The notes under the pieces are model-generated. The model made no database searches, was not told the DNA's origin, and worked only from the letters and a program-made list of their open reading frames with translations. Below are positions 20,579-30,200 of a stretch of 64,000 bases of DNA, piece after piece (position 1 is the stretch's first letter; each line of letters starts with the position of its first letter). Both the position numbers and the translations under genes were made by a program. The stretch is taken from the NCBI RefSeq assembly GCF_013385175.1, contig NZ_JABZEO010000010.1, positions 62,001-126,000 of the forward strand. The letters are read 5' to 3'. Source of the DNA: Allochromatium humboldtianum (GTDB taxonomy: Bacteria > Pseudomonadota > Gammaproteobacteria > Chromatiales > Chromatiaceae).

Positions 20579-21288
20579 CAGGGATTCCTCCGTGGCTCAG
20601 GCTGAGGGGGCGCCTCGGGGTCGGCGACCGGCGGGGCGGTGAAGGCGGCGCCACGTCCCCATACCGGATCCGGCGCCCACTGCGCCTCCTCTGGCGCCCA
20701 CAGCGCCGGTTCCGGCCCGTCGGCCGCGCGCTCGCGCAGGGTCTGATAGGCGTCCAGATGGGTGATGACGGGACGGTAGTGGCGAAAGGTGACCCGCACC
20801 TCGTAGAGGCGCGGACGCCTGACCGGTGCCGCGGCCGGGCCGGTGCTGATCTGCTGCCCGCTGACCAGCACCCGGTCGCGCGCGGCGTCGTAGTGGATAC
20901 TGCGGGGCTCGAAGCGCACGCTCACCTGATCACGGCGCAACGCCTCGACCTGGGCGTCGAGGCTGTCAGCGATGGCACGACGCAGCCCTGGACTGAGCAG
21001 CGGCTCCAGGGTCCGGCGCAGATAGGGGGCATTGGTGGGGGTGACGTTGCCGAGCAGCTCGGTGACAAACAGCGCCCAGGCCTCCTTGACGTCCTGGCTG
21101 GCACTGTCGCGCGCGATATTGACCTGCGTCTCCAGGATCGGCGGCACCAGAACCACGGTGCGCTCAGCCTGAAGCAGCGCACTCAGCGTCAGCAGGTTGG
21201 TGCCCAGCGCCACGACCAGGATGACCCGGTGAAAGCGGTTCTCGGCCACCAGCCACTGCCAGGTCTGGCGAAAGCGGGTCAGGGTCAT
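20578..21288 (-). CDS. traE: Type IV secretion protein TraE
   Basis: A 236-residue VirB8/TraE-like inner-membrane protein. One N-terminal transmembrane segment (FHRVILVVALGTNLLTLSAL) precedes a periplasmic domain containing ILETQVNIARDSASQDVKEA and GNVTPTNAPYLRRTLEPLL. It nucleates the transfer channel. It overlaps traL by four bases and traK by one. Confidence 0.92.
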   Translation of the reverse strand: MTLTRFRQTWQWLVAENRFHRVILVVALGTNLLTLSALLQAERTVVLVPPILETQVNIARDSASQDVKEAWALFVTELLGNVTPTNAPYLRRTLEPLLSPGLRRAIADSLDAQVEALRRDQVSVRFEPRSIHYDAARDRVLVSGQQISTGPAAAPVRRPRLYEVRVTFRHYRPVITHLDAYQTLRERAADGPEPALWAPEEAQWAPDPVWGRGAAFTAPPVADPEAPPQPEPRRNP

Positions 21289-21566
21289 GGCCAGTAGACC
21301 CGGATGTAGGGATTGGGGGTGGTGCGATGGCCCAGCGGCATCAACCCGCTCCAGTAGAGGGCATGGAGCGCAAATCCGTCGGCGCGACTCTCGCGGAAGC
21401 GGCCATAGCCGCGGGCGGCGAAAAACCCAAGCAGCATGAACAGCAGGGTCTGGTTGATCAGCAGACCGATCACCAGCATCAGGAAGAACGGCGCCAGATC
21501 ATCCAGGCGCCACAGCAGCAGGTTGGGCGGATCATCGACATGACGTGGCAGTTCGACGGTGGCCAT
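21285..21566 (-). CDS. traL: Type IV secretion protein TraL
   Basis: A 93-residue inner-membrane protein, VirB3-like. Two hydrophobic segments (FLMLVIGLLINQTLLFMLLG) follow the polar N terminus with PRHVDDPPNLLLWRLDDLAP, a typical TraL opening. YWPG-like residues end the protein. The 160 bases upstream, before the DUF4400 gene, hold no gene and could contain a promoter for traL onward. Confidence 0.9.
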   Translation of the reverse strand: MATVELPRHVDDPPNLLLWRLDDLAPFFLMLVIGLLINQTLLFMLLGFFAARGYGRFRESRADGFALHALYWSGLMPLGHRTTPNPYIRVYWP

Positions 21567-21726
21567 CGGCGCTCCTGGCGGGCGGTGTCCATGGTGGCGA
21601 ATGGCCCTACCTTGCCGGATCGAGCGCGCCCTGTCAGTCGACTACGGTCCACGCCCACCGGGACCGTTTTCAGGGCACTGCTGGAGGCCTAACGTGTGGC
21701 CGACGCCGGGCGATCGCGCCGGCCCC

Positions 21727-22356
21727 TCACAGCTGCTTGGGCCGATGCCGCAGCCCGGTGGCAATAAGGACGCACGCGCCCATGACGGCCACGGGCAGCA
21801 GCACCGGGTGCAGGGGCAGCGGCAACGCCAGCTCCAGCCCGAGGGCCAGGATCAGCCCGCCGACGCCGATCAGGCTCGCCTGACGGCCGATCGGACTCGG
21901 GTAATCGAAGCCGCACTGCCCGATCCGCCAGCGCCAGTGGCCATCGAGCACGGCCCCCGCTAGCAGCATCAGCAGCGCCGGTCCCCAAGCGGCCAGGCGC
22001 GCCAGACGCCAGAGAAAGAGCGCGTGCAGCCCCTGGAGCAGCGCTTGACGCTCGGCACTCCAGCCCGCGCCCCAGGCCTGGGAGTCCAGCCCCAGCCACG
22101 CCCCCAGCTCCAGCGTGAGCGCCGTCTCCCCCGTCCCCGCAGACCGGGCCGCCCAGCGCACGGCCTGTTCGTGCACAGCGTCACGGGTGGCCGCCCCGAG
22201 GAGGTGGCCGCTCCAGTGCTGCTCCAGGGCTATGACCTGCGCAGGCCAGGACGGCGGCAGCCAGAGCACCCCGAAGGCCCCCAGGATCAGGAGCAGCAGC
22301 CCCCAGCGCAACAGCGTGAGCACGGCGGAGGCCTCGCGGTTGGCCGACTCGGCCAT
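21727..22356 (-). CDS. DUF4400 conjugative-element membrane protein
   Basis: A 209-residue inner-membrane protein with about four hydrophobic segments (near 14-34, 120-140, 165-182 and 185-200). DUF4400 proteins follow traD in SXT/R391 and many integrative elements, and the position here is the same. A glycine-rich region GFDYPSPIGRQASLIGVGGL is typical. Its role in transfer is not established. Confidence 0.85.
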   Translation of the reverse strand: MAESANREASAVLTLLRWGLLLLILGAFGVLWLPPSWPAQVIALEQHWSGHLLGAATRDAVHEQAVRWAARSAGTGETALTLELGAWLGLDSQAWGAGWSAERQALLQGLHALFLWRLARLAAWGPALLMLLAGAVLDGHWRWRIGQCGFDYPSPIGRQASLIGVGGLILALGLELALPLPLHPVLLPVAVMGACVLIATGLRHRPKQL

Positions 22357-22370
22357 CGGGGTCCAGGAGG

Positions 22371-24191
22371 TCAGCGCCCGGGCCGGACGGGGCCGTCCGG
22401 CGTCCGGGCCGTGCCCAGGATCGGCAGCCGCCCCTTGACCAGCCGCCCGCCGGCCAGACGGGCGATGTAGTGCAGGTTGGGCAGCTGTCCGAGGAGCGCC
22501 GGCTGAAAGAGCTCGGCCTCCTCCTCCATCAGCCGCTCGCCGACATTGCCGCTGTGCTCCAGCGGATTGCGCTGGGTGGAGGTCGCCTGGGTGCGCATCA
22601 GGGTCTTGAGCCGGGTCTTGGGCAGGCTCGCCGTGACGTACTCCTGGGTCTCGGCATCCAGGACACGCAGCGCGATGAGAGTGTTGAGGTTGGCCAGCAG
22701 TTGGCGCGCCTTGGCCTCACTGCCGGTGCGGGCGGCGAAATCGGCGAAGGTCTGGGTGGCGATGGTCAGCCGCAGACCGGCGCCGCGACCTTTGTTGAGG
22801 AGCTGGATCAGAGGATCGTTGACGATCTCGGCGGCCTCGTCGATGAAGACGTTCACCGGCGGTGGCTGAGGGGTGTAGTTGTAGCGGTCCCCGGCCACGG
22901 CCGCCAGATCGGCGATCAGAATCGAGCCGATGGCCGAACCGACCAGGGTGTCGGAGAGCGAATCCAGTCCGATATAGGCCACCTGCGCGCGATCCAGAAT
23001 CCGCGCCATCGCCGTGATCGGGCGCGGATCCTGCGGATCGTCACTGTCGGGCGAGAGCAACGGCCCCAGTTCACCGGCCGTCAGCATGTTGAGCAGCGGA
23101 AACAGACTGGCGACCATCTTGGAGAAGTGCACCTTGTCGTGCTCAAACAGCGACACCAGGCCGTCGATGACGGTGGAGGGCCGGCTCGGGCGCAGCTGCT
23201 CCTGATAGAGCCGCACCAGGGCGCGCGCCCGGGCGCTGGTGTCCTGGGCCTTGGCCAGGGCGCGGCTGTGGTCGGGATCCCAACTGGGGGCGTGGGTCTT
23301 CAGATAGGCCCGCAGCACCCGCTCGACCAGCGCCTCGACCCCGCCTTCCAGATAGCGGCGCAGCATGAGCAGGTTGGGCCGCTCGCCGGCGGCCAGCACC
23401 CCGCCGATGACATGGGAGAGCGCCATCTGGGAGAAGTTCTTGAACGGATCATTGCCGGTCTCGCTCGGCAGGATGGCGGCGATGCGGCTGGCCAGTTCGG
23501 TGGCGCGGTTGAAGGAGTGGAGCGGGTCGAGCCGATGACTGCGGGCGGGGAAGGCAGGATGGAAGCTCACGAAGCGTCCCGGCTGATCGCCACAGGCCTG
23601 CCGCGCCGAGGCCTGAAGCTCCGCATCGCCCTTGGGGTCGAGAATGACCACGGCCTCGCCCCGCCGCACCGCCTGTGTGACCAGCAGATCGAGCAGCCGG
23701 GTCTTGCCCGCCCCCGTGGTGCCGACGATGAGGATGTGCCCGGCGCTGTGGGCGATCGGCAGCCACACCGGGGTCTCGCGCTCGGCCAGGCCATGGAGCC
23801 AGTGTGCGCCCAGGGTGTCGGCATCCCCCGGCACCAGGCGATGGGGACCGGCGCGGATCAGGTCGAGGGCCAGTTGCGCATGATCGCTGCTCCAGTCAAA
23901 GCCCCAGCCGAGCCACAGATCGCCCGGACGGGCCCGCCGTTGCCGGTCCAGCTCCGCCGGCGTGAGAAAGCGTTGCGGCAGACCGGCGAGCTTGGCGCGC
24001 CGGTGACTGTGGCGCAGCGCGCCCGGCAGCCGGTACAGCGTCATGCCCGCCGCCAGCAGCGTCAGCGCCTGAAACGGCGCCTGGTGCAACGGCCAACGGC
24101 TCTGGAGCACGGCGGCGAGGAAGGCGAGCGTCAGCCAGGTCAACACCGCCGCGCCCTCGAAGTTGGGTCGCCAGGGCGGGTTATAGGCCAA
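22371..24191 (-). CDS. traD: Type IV coupling protein TraD
   Basis: A 606-residue ATPase that brings the relaxosome to the channel. Two N-terminal transmembrane segments (residues 15-55) precede a P-loop IVGTTGAGKTRLLDL near 159 and a Walker B NVFIDEAAEIVND near 450. It matches the TraD subgroup paired with MobH relaxases (YNPPWRPNFE start, LHYIARLAGGRLVKGRLPIL end). It overlaps the relaxase gene by 11 bases. Confidence 0.94.
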   Translation of the reverse strand: MAYNPPWRPNFEGAAVLTWLTLAFLAAVLQSRWPLHQAPFQALTLLAAGMTLYRLPGALRHSHRRAKLAGLPQRFLTPAELDRQRRARPGDLWLGWGFDWSSDHAQLALDLIRAGPHRLVPGDADTLGAHWLHGLAERETPVWLPIAHSAGHILIVGTTGAGKTRLLDLLVTQAVRRGEAVVILDPKGDAELQASARQACGDQPGRFVSFHPAFPARSHRLDPLHSFNRATELASRIAAILPSETGNDPFKNFSQMALSHVIGGVLAAGERPNLLMLRRYLEGGVEALVERVLRAYLKTHAPSWDPDHSRALAKAQDTSARARALVRLYQEQLRPSRPSTVIDGLVSLFEHDKVHFSKMVASLFPLLNMLTAGELGPLLSPDSDDPQDPRPITAMARILDRAQVAYIGLDSLSDTLVGSAIGSILIADLAAVAGDRYNYTPQPPPVNVFIDEAAEIVNDPLIQLLNKGRGAGLRLTIATQTFADFAARTGSEAKARQLLANLNTLIALRVLDAETQEYVTASLPKTRLKTLMRTQATSTQRNPLEHSGNVGERLMEEEAELFQPALLGQLPNLHYIARLAGGRLVKGRLPILGTARTPDGPVRPGR

Positions 24192-26328
24192 GGACGAAGC
24201 GTCCCTGTTCGACCCGCCCCCGGGGGTGCTTGCGCAGCGCCCGGATCAGGGTGGCCTCGGCGATGCCGGCGGCTTTGGCCCCCTCCAGGACCACACCAGG
24301 CAGCGCCACCGACAGCGCGTTCTCATGCACCTGGATCGGTCCCAGCGTGGGATCGCGCTCCAGCAGGCGCTGTTCCAGGGCACGCGCATAGTCGGCGGCG
24401 CTGGAGCGTCGTCTGGTCGCTGTTGCGGGGCGAGCCGGCCGGGGCGGTGCGGCAGCCGCTGAACGTCGGGGGGGCACCGCTGTCCGGACGTCCTCGGGCT
24501 GATCAGACGGGGTTGTTGAACCCGCGGGGCATGCGTTCAGCGCCTGCAGTCGCCCGGAGATGGCGGCGGTGAGCAGCACGCCGCTGACACCCTCCAGCTC
24601 ACGCACCCGCCGCAGCGGTCGGCGCGGATCGCGCGCGATCCAGTCGCGCGCCCAGAGATCATCCAGAATGGCCGTGGCCGCTGGTCCGTGCGCGTCGGGG
24701 ACGAAGCCCGCTGGATAGGGGAGAAACAGCTGGCCGTCGATCCAGCGCGGCTGGCCGGCCTCGGGCGGATGCCCGGCCTCCACCCGCGCCAGGAGCGCGA
24801 TCAGCGCCGGGCCGGCCGGCGGATGCTGATCGAACCAGGCACGGAGCGTCTCGGACCGCTCGGGGGCCGTTTTCCCGGAAGGCGGGGCCACGGTGCGGCG
24901 TGGGGGCGGAGCCGGTGGCTCGGTGGTGGCGGTGTCGGTCTGCGTGGCGACCGCCAGCGGTTGTGACACGGGCGGTGGCGTGTCCGTGCTGGTCTCCGTC
25001 TCCGCTTCCGCCTCCACCGCCTCCGTATCGACCTCGATCAATTCAGTGGCCACCGAGCGCGGCGGACGCGCCGCGCTGGTCGCCGCCTCGACCAGTGCCG
25101 TGGCCGTCGGCACCACCCCGGAAAACAGCAGTTGTGGCTCGGCCAGGCGCAGGAAACTCAGCCACAGCGGCGACTCCCGCGCCAGAAGGGCGGGAGCCAG
25201 TCGCCAGTAACGGGCGGGACGCTCGCCGGCTTCCAGCGGACGCGCCAGTGCCAGCTGCCGCTCCAGCAGCAGATCGGCCAGGGTGTCGGGGTCACGCGGG
25301 ATTCCCGGCACCCGCGCCTCAGCCAGCCGCTGCACCACATCCTGGGCGCTCTCGGGCCAGACCAGATGCACACCGTCGGCAAACACCCACACCCGCGCGC
25401 CGGGACTGTTGACCGCCCAGGTGCCATCGCGCAGCAGCGCGCGCATGGTGTCGATCAGGTAGCGCTCGATCGGCACCCCGAGTGAGAGCGCCTCCGGGTC
25501 CAGGCGATTCTCGCGCAGATCCTGCTCGACACTGAGGCGATCGGCCTCGCGCATCAGCTGGGCCAGCAGCGCCTGGTCGTCGCGTCCGGCCAGCACACTG
25601 CCCAGGCTGTACCAGACCAGGGGATCGGGTTCCATCAGCCAGCGGCGCAGCGCGCGTGGGATCAGCTGTGGAAAAACCGAGGTGGTGAAGACGGCGTGCC
25701 CCTGATGCAGCCGCTGACTGTTCCAGCGCAGAAAGTAGCGTTCGACCCCCTCGCGGGTCGCCCAGTCGAGAATGGTCTCGTCGACCGGCTGCCAGCGGGT
25801 TGTGCCGGCGCGGTCGAGCACCAGGAGATCGGCCACGGGCTTGCCGACGTCGTGCAGCAAACCCACGACAGCGGCGGCCAGCTGCCAGCGCGGTTCGAGC
25901 ACCCGACGTTCCTGCGGCTGGCGGTCGAGGGCAAACAGCCGTCCGCGGCTGGCCCGCGCGGCCTGAAACGCCACCTCGAGACCATGACGAAACAGTCCGC
26001 CGGCGCCGCGATGGTGATGGGTCTCGGAGGCCGGCAGCAGATGCACGAACGCGGCATAGCGTTCGATGAGCGGACACACCAGGGTCTGGTAGTCGTCATC
26101 GGTCATCGCCAACGCGTCCTGCAGCGCCGTGATCAGCTCCGACTGTGTGGCCAGCAGCTGCGCGGTACTGGCCACCGGCAATCCCTGCAGGAACGGCGGA
26201 TAGCGTGGAATGTCGGACTCGGGCACACCGGCCGAGAGGATCGCCGGAGCCGAGGCGGGATCGGAGCTGGATTCACCGGCACGAAACGCACTCCAGGCCA
26301 AACGGCAGCGGTTCAGAAGGGTCGGCAT
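24181..26328 (-). CDS. traI: MobH-family relaxase TraI (TraI_2 domain)
   Basis: A 715-residue relaxase that would nick oriT and lead the strand. The N-terminal TraI_2 domain has an HD-type histidine cluster: HHHRGAGGLFRHGLEVA near residue 106 and GLLHDVGKPV near 155. A long proline/threonine-rich linker (about 420-510) is followed by a TraI_2_C winged-helix region ending in a KHPRG motif. The ATG at 26328 is preferred to a TTG at 26355. MobH relaxases are typical of SXT/R391, IncA/C and IncHI systems. Confidence 0.93.
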   Translation of the reverse strand: MPTLLNRCRLAWSAFRAGESSSDPASAPAILSAGVPESDIPRYPPFLQGLPVASTAQLLATQSELITALQDALAMTDDDYQTLVCPLIERYAAFVHLLPASETHHHRGAGGLFRHGLEVAFQAARASRGRLFALDRQPQERRVLEPRWQLAAAVVGLLHDVGKPVADLLVLDRAGTTRWQPVDETILDWATREGVERYFLRWNSQRLHQGHAVFTTSVFPQLIPRALRRWLMEPDPLVWYSLGSVLAGRDDQALLAQLMREADRLSVEQDLRENRLDPEALSLGVPIERYLIDTMRALLRDGTWAVNSPGARVWVFADGVHLVWPESAQDVVQRLAEARVPGIPRDPDTLADLLLERQLALARPLEAGERPARYWRLAPALLARESPLWLSFLRLAEPQLLFSGVVPTATALVEAATSAARPPRSVATELIEVDTEAVEAEAETETSTDTPPPVSQPLAVATQTDTATTEPPAPPPRRTVAPPSGKTAPERSETLRAWFDQHPPAGPALIALLARVEAGHPPEAGQPRWIDGQLFLPYPAGFVPDAHGPAATAILDDLWARDWIARDPRRPLRRVRELEGVSGVLLTAAISGRLQALNACPAGSTTPSDQPEDVRTAVPPRRSAAAAPPRPARPATATRRRSSAADYARALEQRLLERDPTLGPIQVHENALSVALPGVVLEGAKAAGIAEATLIRALRKHPRGRVEQGRFVLGL

Positions 26329-26499
26329 GGGGATCGAGCCGCCGTGTGATTTCAATCATCGAACATGGCGGCATCACAACAGATCTCGGTCGACCGAGAC
26401 AGCCAAAACGGTCCTTTGGGCAGGAAACCGTTTTCGACTGTCGAGCGGGGCTCGGCTGGGTAAGATCCCGCGCAGTCCTCTTGGCGGAGTATCGGCCAC

Positions 26500-26805
26500 A
26501 TGCGCCTGCTGTCCCTGCTCAGTTTCATGGCACTGAACACCCTGGTTGGCTGTGCCGCACCCGAGGTTGTCCCACCCCATCCGGCGCCGAACGGGAGTCT
26601 GAGGCCCCTGCCCTTCCCACACTATGTCACGCATGCACCGGGGCCAAGGCTCGGTGGGGCGGCGTGGCGCGCCGGACAGCGGGCACATGCTCTGGAACTC
26701 GACGGACAGCGATGCGGGCTGACGCGCCGGGGTGAGGTGCAGTGCCGGCCTCCCGTTTCGGATTCCACACCGCTGCCGCGAACCATGTGCGCGCCTGAGG
26801 GCTGA
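26500..26805 (+). CDS. Putative small lipoprotein
   Basis: A 101-residue protein with a lipoprotein signal: SFMALNTLVGC gives a lipobox at residue 18. A GGCGGAG ribosome site lies 12 bases before the ATG. The mature part is short, proline-rich and has two more cysteine pairs. It is transcribed against the transfer block, between traI and the membrane protein gene. I do not recognise a family; a surface-exclusion or entry-exclusion lipoprotein is possible but unsupported. Confidence 0.55.
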   Translation: MRLLSLLSFMALNTLVGCAAPEVVPPHPAPNGSLRPLPFPHYVTHAPGPRLGGAAWRAGQRAHALELDGQRCGLTRRGEVQCRPPVSDSTPLPRTMCAPEG

Positions 26806-26832
26806 TCTGAGTGCCCTGGGGCTGGAGCACGC

Positions 26833-27120
26833 CTACAAGCGATTCATGAAATCCGACCCGATCGAGCCAGGCATCCGCCTCGAGCTGATCCAATACGGTT
26901 CGTGCCACTCATAGTCATCCGGCTCTGGTTCAGACAACGGGATCAACGGTGCATCCAGCTCCGGATCCCGTGCCCCCGCCGGACCGAAGAGCACCCGCGC
27001 TATGAGCGCGATGACCGCCAGCCCAATGAAGATGGTCAGCCCGAGACCGCCGGCCAGTAGCGGCATCAAAATGCCGGCCAGCAGCCAATTCCACCACACC
27101 CAATGACGAACCGAAAACAT
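26833..27120 (-). CDS. Small inner-membrane protein next to traG
   Basis: A 95-residue protein with two hydrophobic helices (WWNWLLAGILMPLLAGGLGL and TIFIGLAVIALIARVLF) and an acidic C terminus. The ATG at 27120 was chosen because it follows a GGGAGGGG site; the upstream extension has no such site. It lies 146 bases after traG in the direction of transcription. Entry-exclusion proteins often sit next to traG in this class and have such a size, but no family match is recognised. Confidence 0.65.
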   Translation of the reverse strand: MFSVRHWVWWNWLLAGILMPLLAGGLGLTIFIGLAVIALIARVLFGPAGARDPELDAPLIPLSEPEPDDYEWHEPYWISSRRMPGSIGSDFMNRL

Positions 27121-27265
27121 GGCGCCCCTCCCAAAGACAGAAATCCGATAGCGCTTCTCAACGCCGCGCTGCACACAAACCACAGTGCACTCCGGCAAGA
27201 GTGATGGTCGGCAAGCCGCCCAACGCTGACTGCGCTTGCCGGTGCAGGGACAACAATGACCGTGA

Positions 27266-30200
27266 TTACCGACTCGTGCCCCGGATCATCTCCAGTGTGT
27301 TGATGACTGTGGCATGGTCGATCCGTGCGGCATTGTCGCCAACTCCCTGGTGATAGCTCTGATTCGAAGCGTCCTTCGGCAAACCCGCCCAGATCTGCGA
27401 GAGATTGTAGGCAAAGGTATCGGTCGGCATAGCGCCATCCATCCAGTCATTGACACCGGCATCCCGCGCCAACACCAACGCCAGCCGATCCTGCAAGGCG
27501 GGCGTAAAGCGCTCAGCCCCCGAGAGATCGAGCCGCTCGATCAGATCCCCGAGTGTCGAGGGGATGAACTGATAGCGCCCGATCGCCGAACCCCCGTTTC
27601 CGGAATCCAGTAATTGCTGCTGAAAGGCGCGAACCTGGTCCAGAGTCAACGTCGACAGATCGACCTGATGCTGATCAGCCTCGTTGTACCAGGCGTTATA
27701 ATTGCCGTGCGACTCCGGGACAGCAATGAGATCCAGCAACTGTCCCAAATGCCCCTCGGTGGCGCTGGAGTGCCTCATTGGTCCAGGCGCGTGCCGCTGA
27801 CCGAGTGTGCCAACGGCCGCCGCCTCGCCCACGGGGGCCATCGGCGCACTGTGGTTGTACTGACTGATCAGGCGCAGATCCGTGTCATCGCGTCCGACGA
27901 CAGCACGCTCGATCAGGGTCGCGATCGCCTCGCCCGCCGAACCCGATTCAGCGATTACGGCCTGACGGGCCGCCATTTGACCGGCACTGGGTGCAACGGC
28001 CAACAAGGTCGATTCGGAGGCTTCGCGATAGAGTGCGACCTGGGCCGGCGTGAGTCCATAGCCACCAATCTGCGCCAAGCGCGTATCGATCATCGCCGCC
28101 CGCGCGGCGCTCCAGCCCGCCGCACTGCCTGCCGCCGCGCGACCGGCTTCCACGGCCTCTGCCAGGCTTCCCCCCTGGGACAGGGTCTGCCCGAACGCCC
28201 CGACGGCACCGCTGACCTGCTGGCTCACCCCTCCAGCACCGGCGATCGCCAACGCCCCCGTCTCGGCGGCCCGGATCCACAGTCCACCCATCTCGCGCTG
28301 AACGGCCTCGGCCGCCGGTCGCGGCAGGGACACCCGATAGGCCATCTCCTCGCCGAGCCGCTGATGCTCCTCGGCGCGAATCGCATTCATATCGGCCAGA
28401 TGCTGCTGGGCGACGGCGTCCTCACCCGCGTTGGCGAGCTGCCCGACGCTCGCCGGCGCCTGACCCAGCGTCTGGATGGTTCCATCGGCCGCGACCCGCT
28501 GCCTGGCGAGTCCGGCAACGACCGCCGGCCCCGGATCCTGTAATCCGGCGCCCACCACGCGCGTCTGCGCTTCCCCGAATCGGGGTGTCGGTCCCACGAA
28601 CCCAGTCTCCCCTTCAGGCGCGATGGTCTCGGGCGGACGCACGCCCAACAAGCCGGCGTAGATCGACTGGGCGGCGGCTTCGGCCTGCTGTTTTTCGTCG
28701 GCATGCATTGCATTGGCGCGTGCCCCGCCATAGAAACCGAGCAGCAGCCCCATGCCGGCTATGGCGTAGGCCTGCTGACGATGACCAACCACCCCCGCCG
28801 CCAGAAGCGCATCGGCCTGACGCGCCGTATCGCCGGCCAGTCCAAAGCGGTCGATCGATTGCTCCAGGCGTTCATAGAGGGCCGGATGCGCCAGGAGCAA
28901 CCCCGATGTCTCAACCGCCCCGAAGCGTCCACTGGCGCCGTACTGCTGTACGAACTGGGCGGCGCGCTCGACGGAGCGGGATGTGGTGAGCACATCCTGA
29001 GCGTGCTGCGCGAGCTGAGCCGACTCGGTGCGGTTCAGTCCTTCGGTATAGCTGCCCGAATGCCCCTGCTGGATGTCATAGGCGAGTCCCTCGGCAAAAC
29101 GGGCTTGGAGCTGTTGATCGGTCGCCGCCTTCTGAACGGCCGCACTGGCGATCTCATAGGCCATTCCACGATCGACACCGTAACGTGTCGACAACTCACC
29201 GGCCAAGCGTTCGATGCCCTTGGCAGTCTTCGGCGTCATGATCGCAGCGCGGAGCACGGTTCCCATCTGATTGTTTGACAGCTGCGAATTCTGGAACCGC
29301 GCGCTCAAATCCTGACTGGCCGACAGCACCGCCGCATCCGCCTGGCTGTAGGAGGCATCCAGGCGCTGCCCGAAGGCGTACTGGAGACTGGTCTGGTGAT
29401 TGGCCGCCGCCGAGCCGGCCAGTGACTGACTGAGCGACGTGGTGAAGCTGTCCTGGGTCTGCTGGGCGCTCTGTTCGGCTGAACGCAGCGAGGACTGCGC
29501 GGACTGTCCGAGATTAAACGACCACAGCACCCCGGACGCGCCCGGGGCCGTGGTGCCGCCCAGGGCGGTGCGCTGCAGCCAGGGACCGACTGTGGCCGCC
29601 GCCTGGGGTTGCAGGACATCGGGCGAGGTCTGACGCTCATTGATGTGATCGCCGCTCTGCAACCGTCCGGCCAGATGGGTGGCGGTGATGGCACTGCCGT
29701 AGATCAGCATCAGGCTGATGGCCGGGGTCGAGGCCACCAGCATCCCGCCGGTGGCCAGATAGTCCTGAAGCAGCAGATCGCTTTCGTAGAGGGCGCGGAA
29801 GGATGGCAGCGTCACCCCGGCCTGACCGGAGAGTGCTTCGAAGGCCCGTTGCGTGGCGATGATCAGATAGAGGTTGGTGATGGCCAGAATCGGCAGCCAC
29901 AGCTGGATCCAGAGACCGAAGATCAGATAGCGCCCGACCATGGCGATGCCCAGCGGGCCGAGGGCCACGGCGAAGGCCATGAAGGGACCGATGGCAAAGA
30001 TGAAACCCTCGAAGAAGGTCATCATGGGGCGCATGATGCGCACGAACAGCGAGGACTCGGTGGCCCACTGACTGTTGCGCTGCTCGATTGCCTGGCTGGT
30101 CTGAAGTGCGGCGTTCCACTGACCGATGTCGTTGTAGTGCTGGACGATGCCGCGCTCGAGCATCGGCAGGATCGCCGTCATGACCATGTACTGCTGGGCC

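Noticed and set aside
22470-24572. 700-codon rightward frame opposite traD
   Set aside because: Antisense shadow; TraD has full motifs on the other strand.
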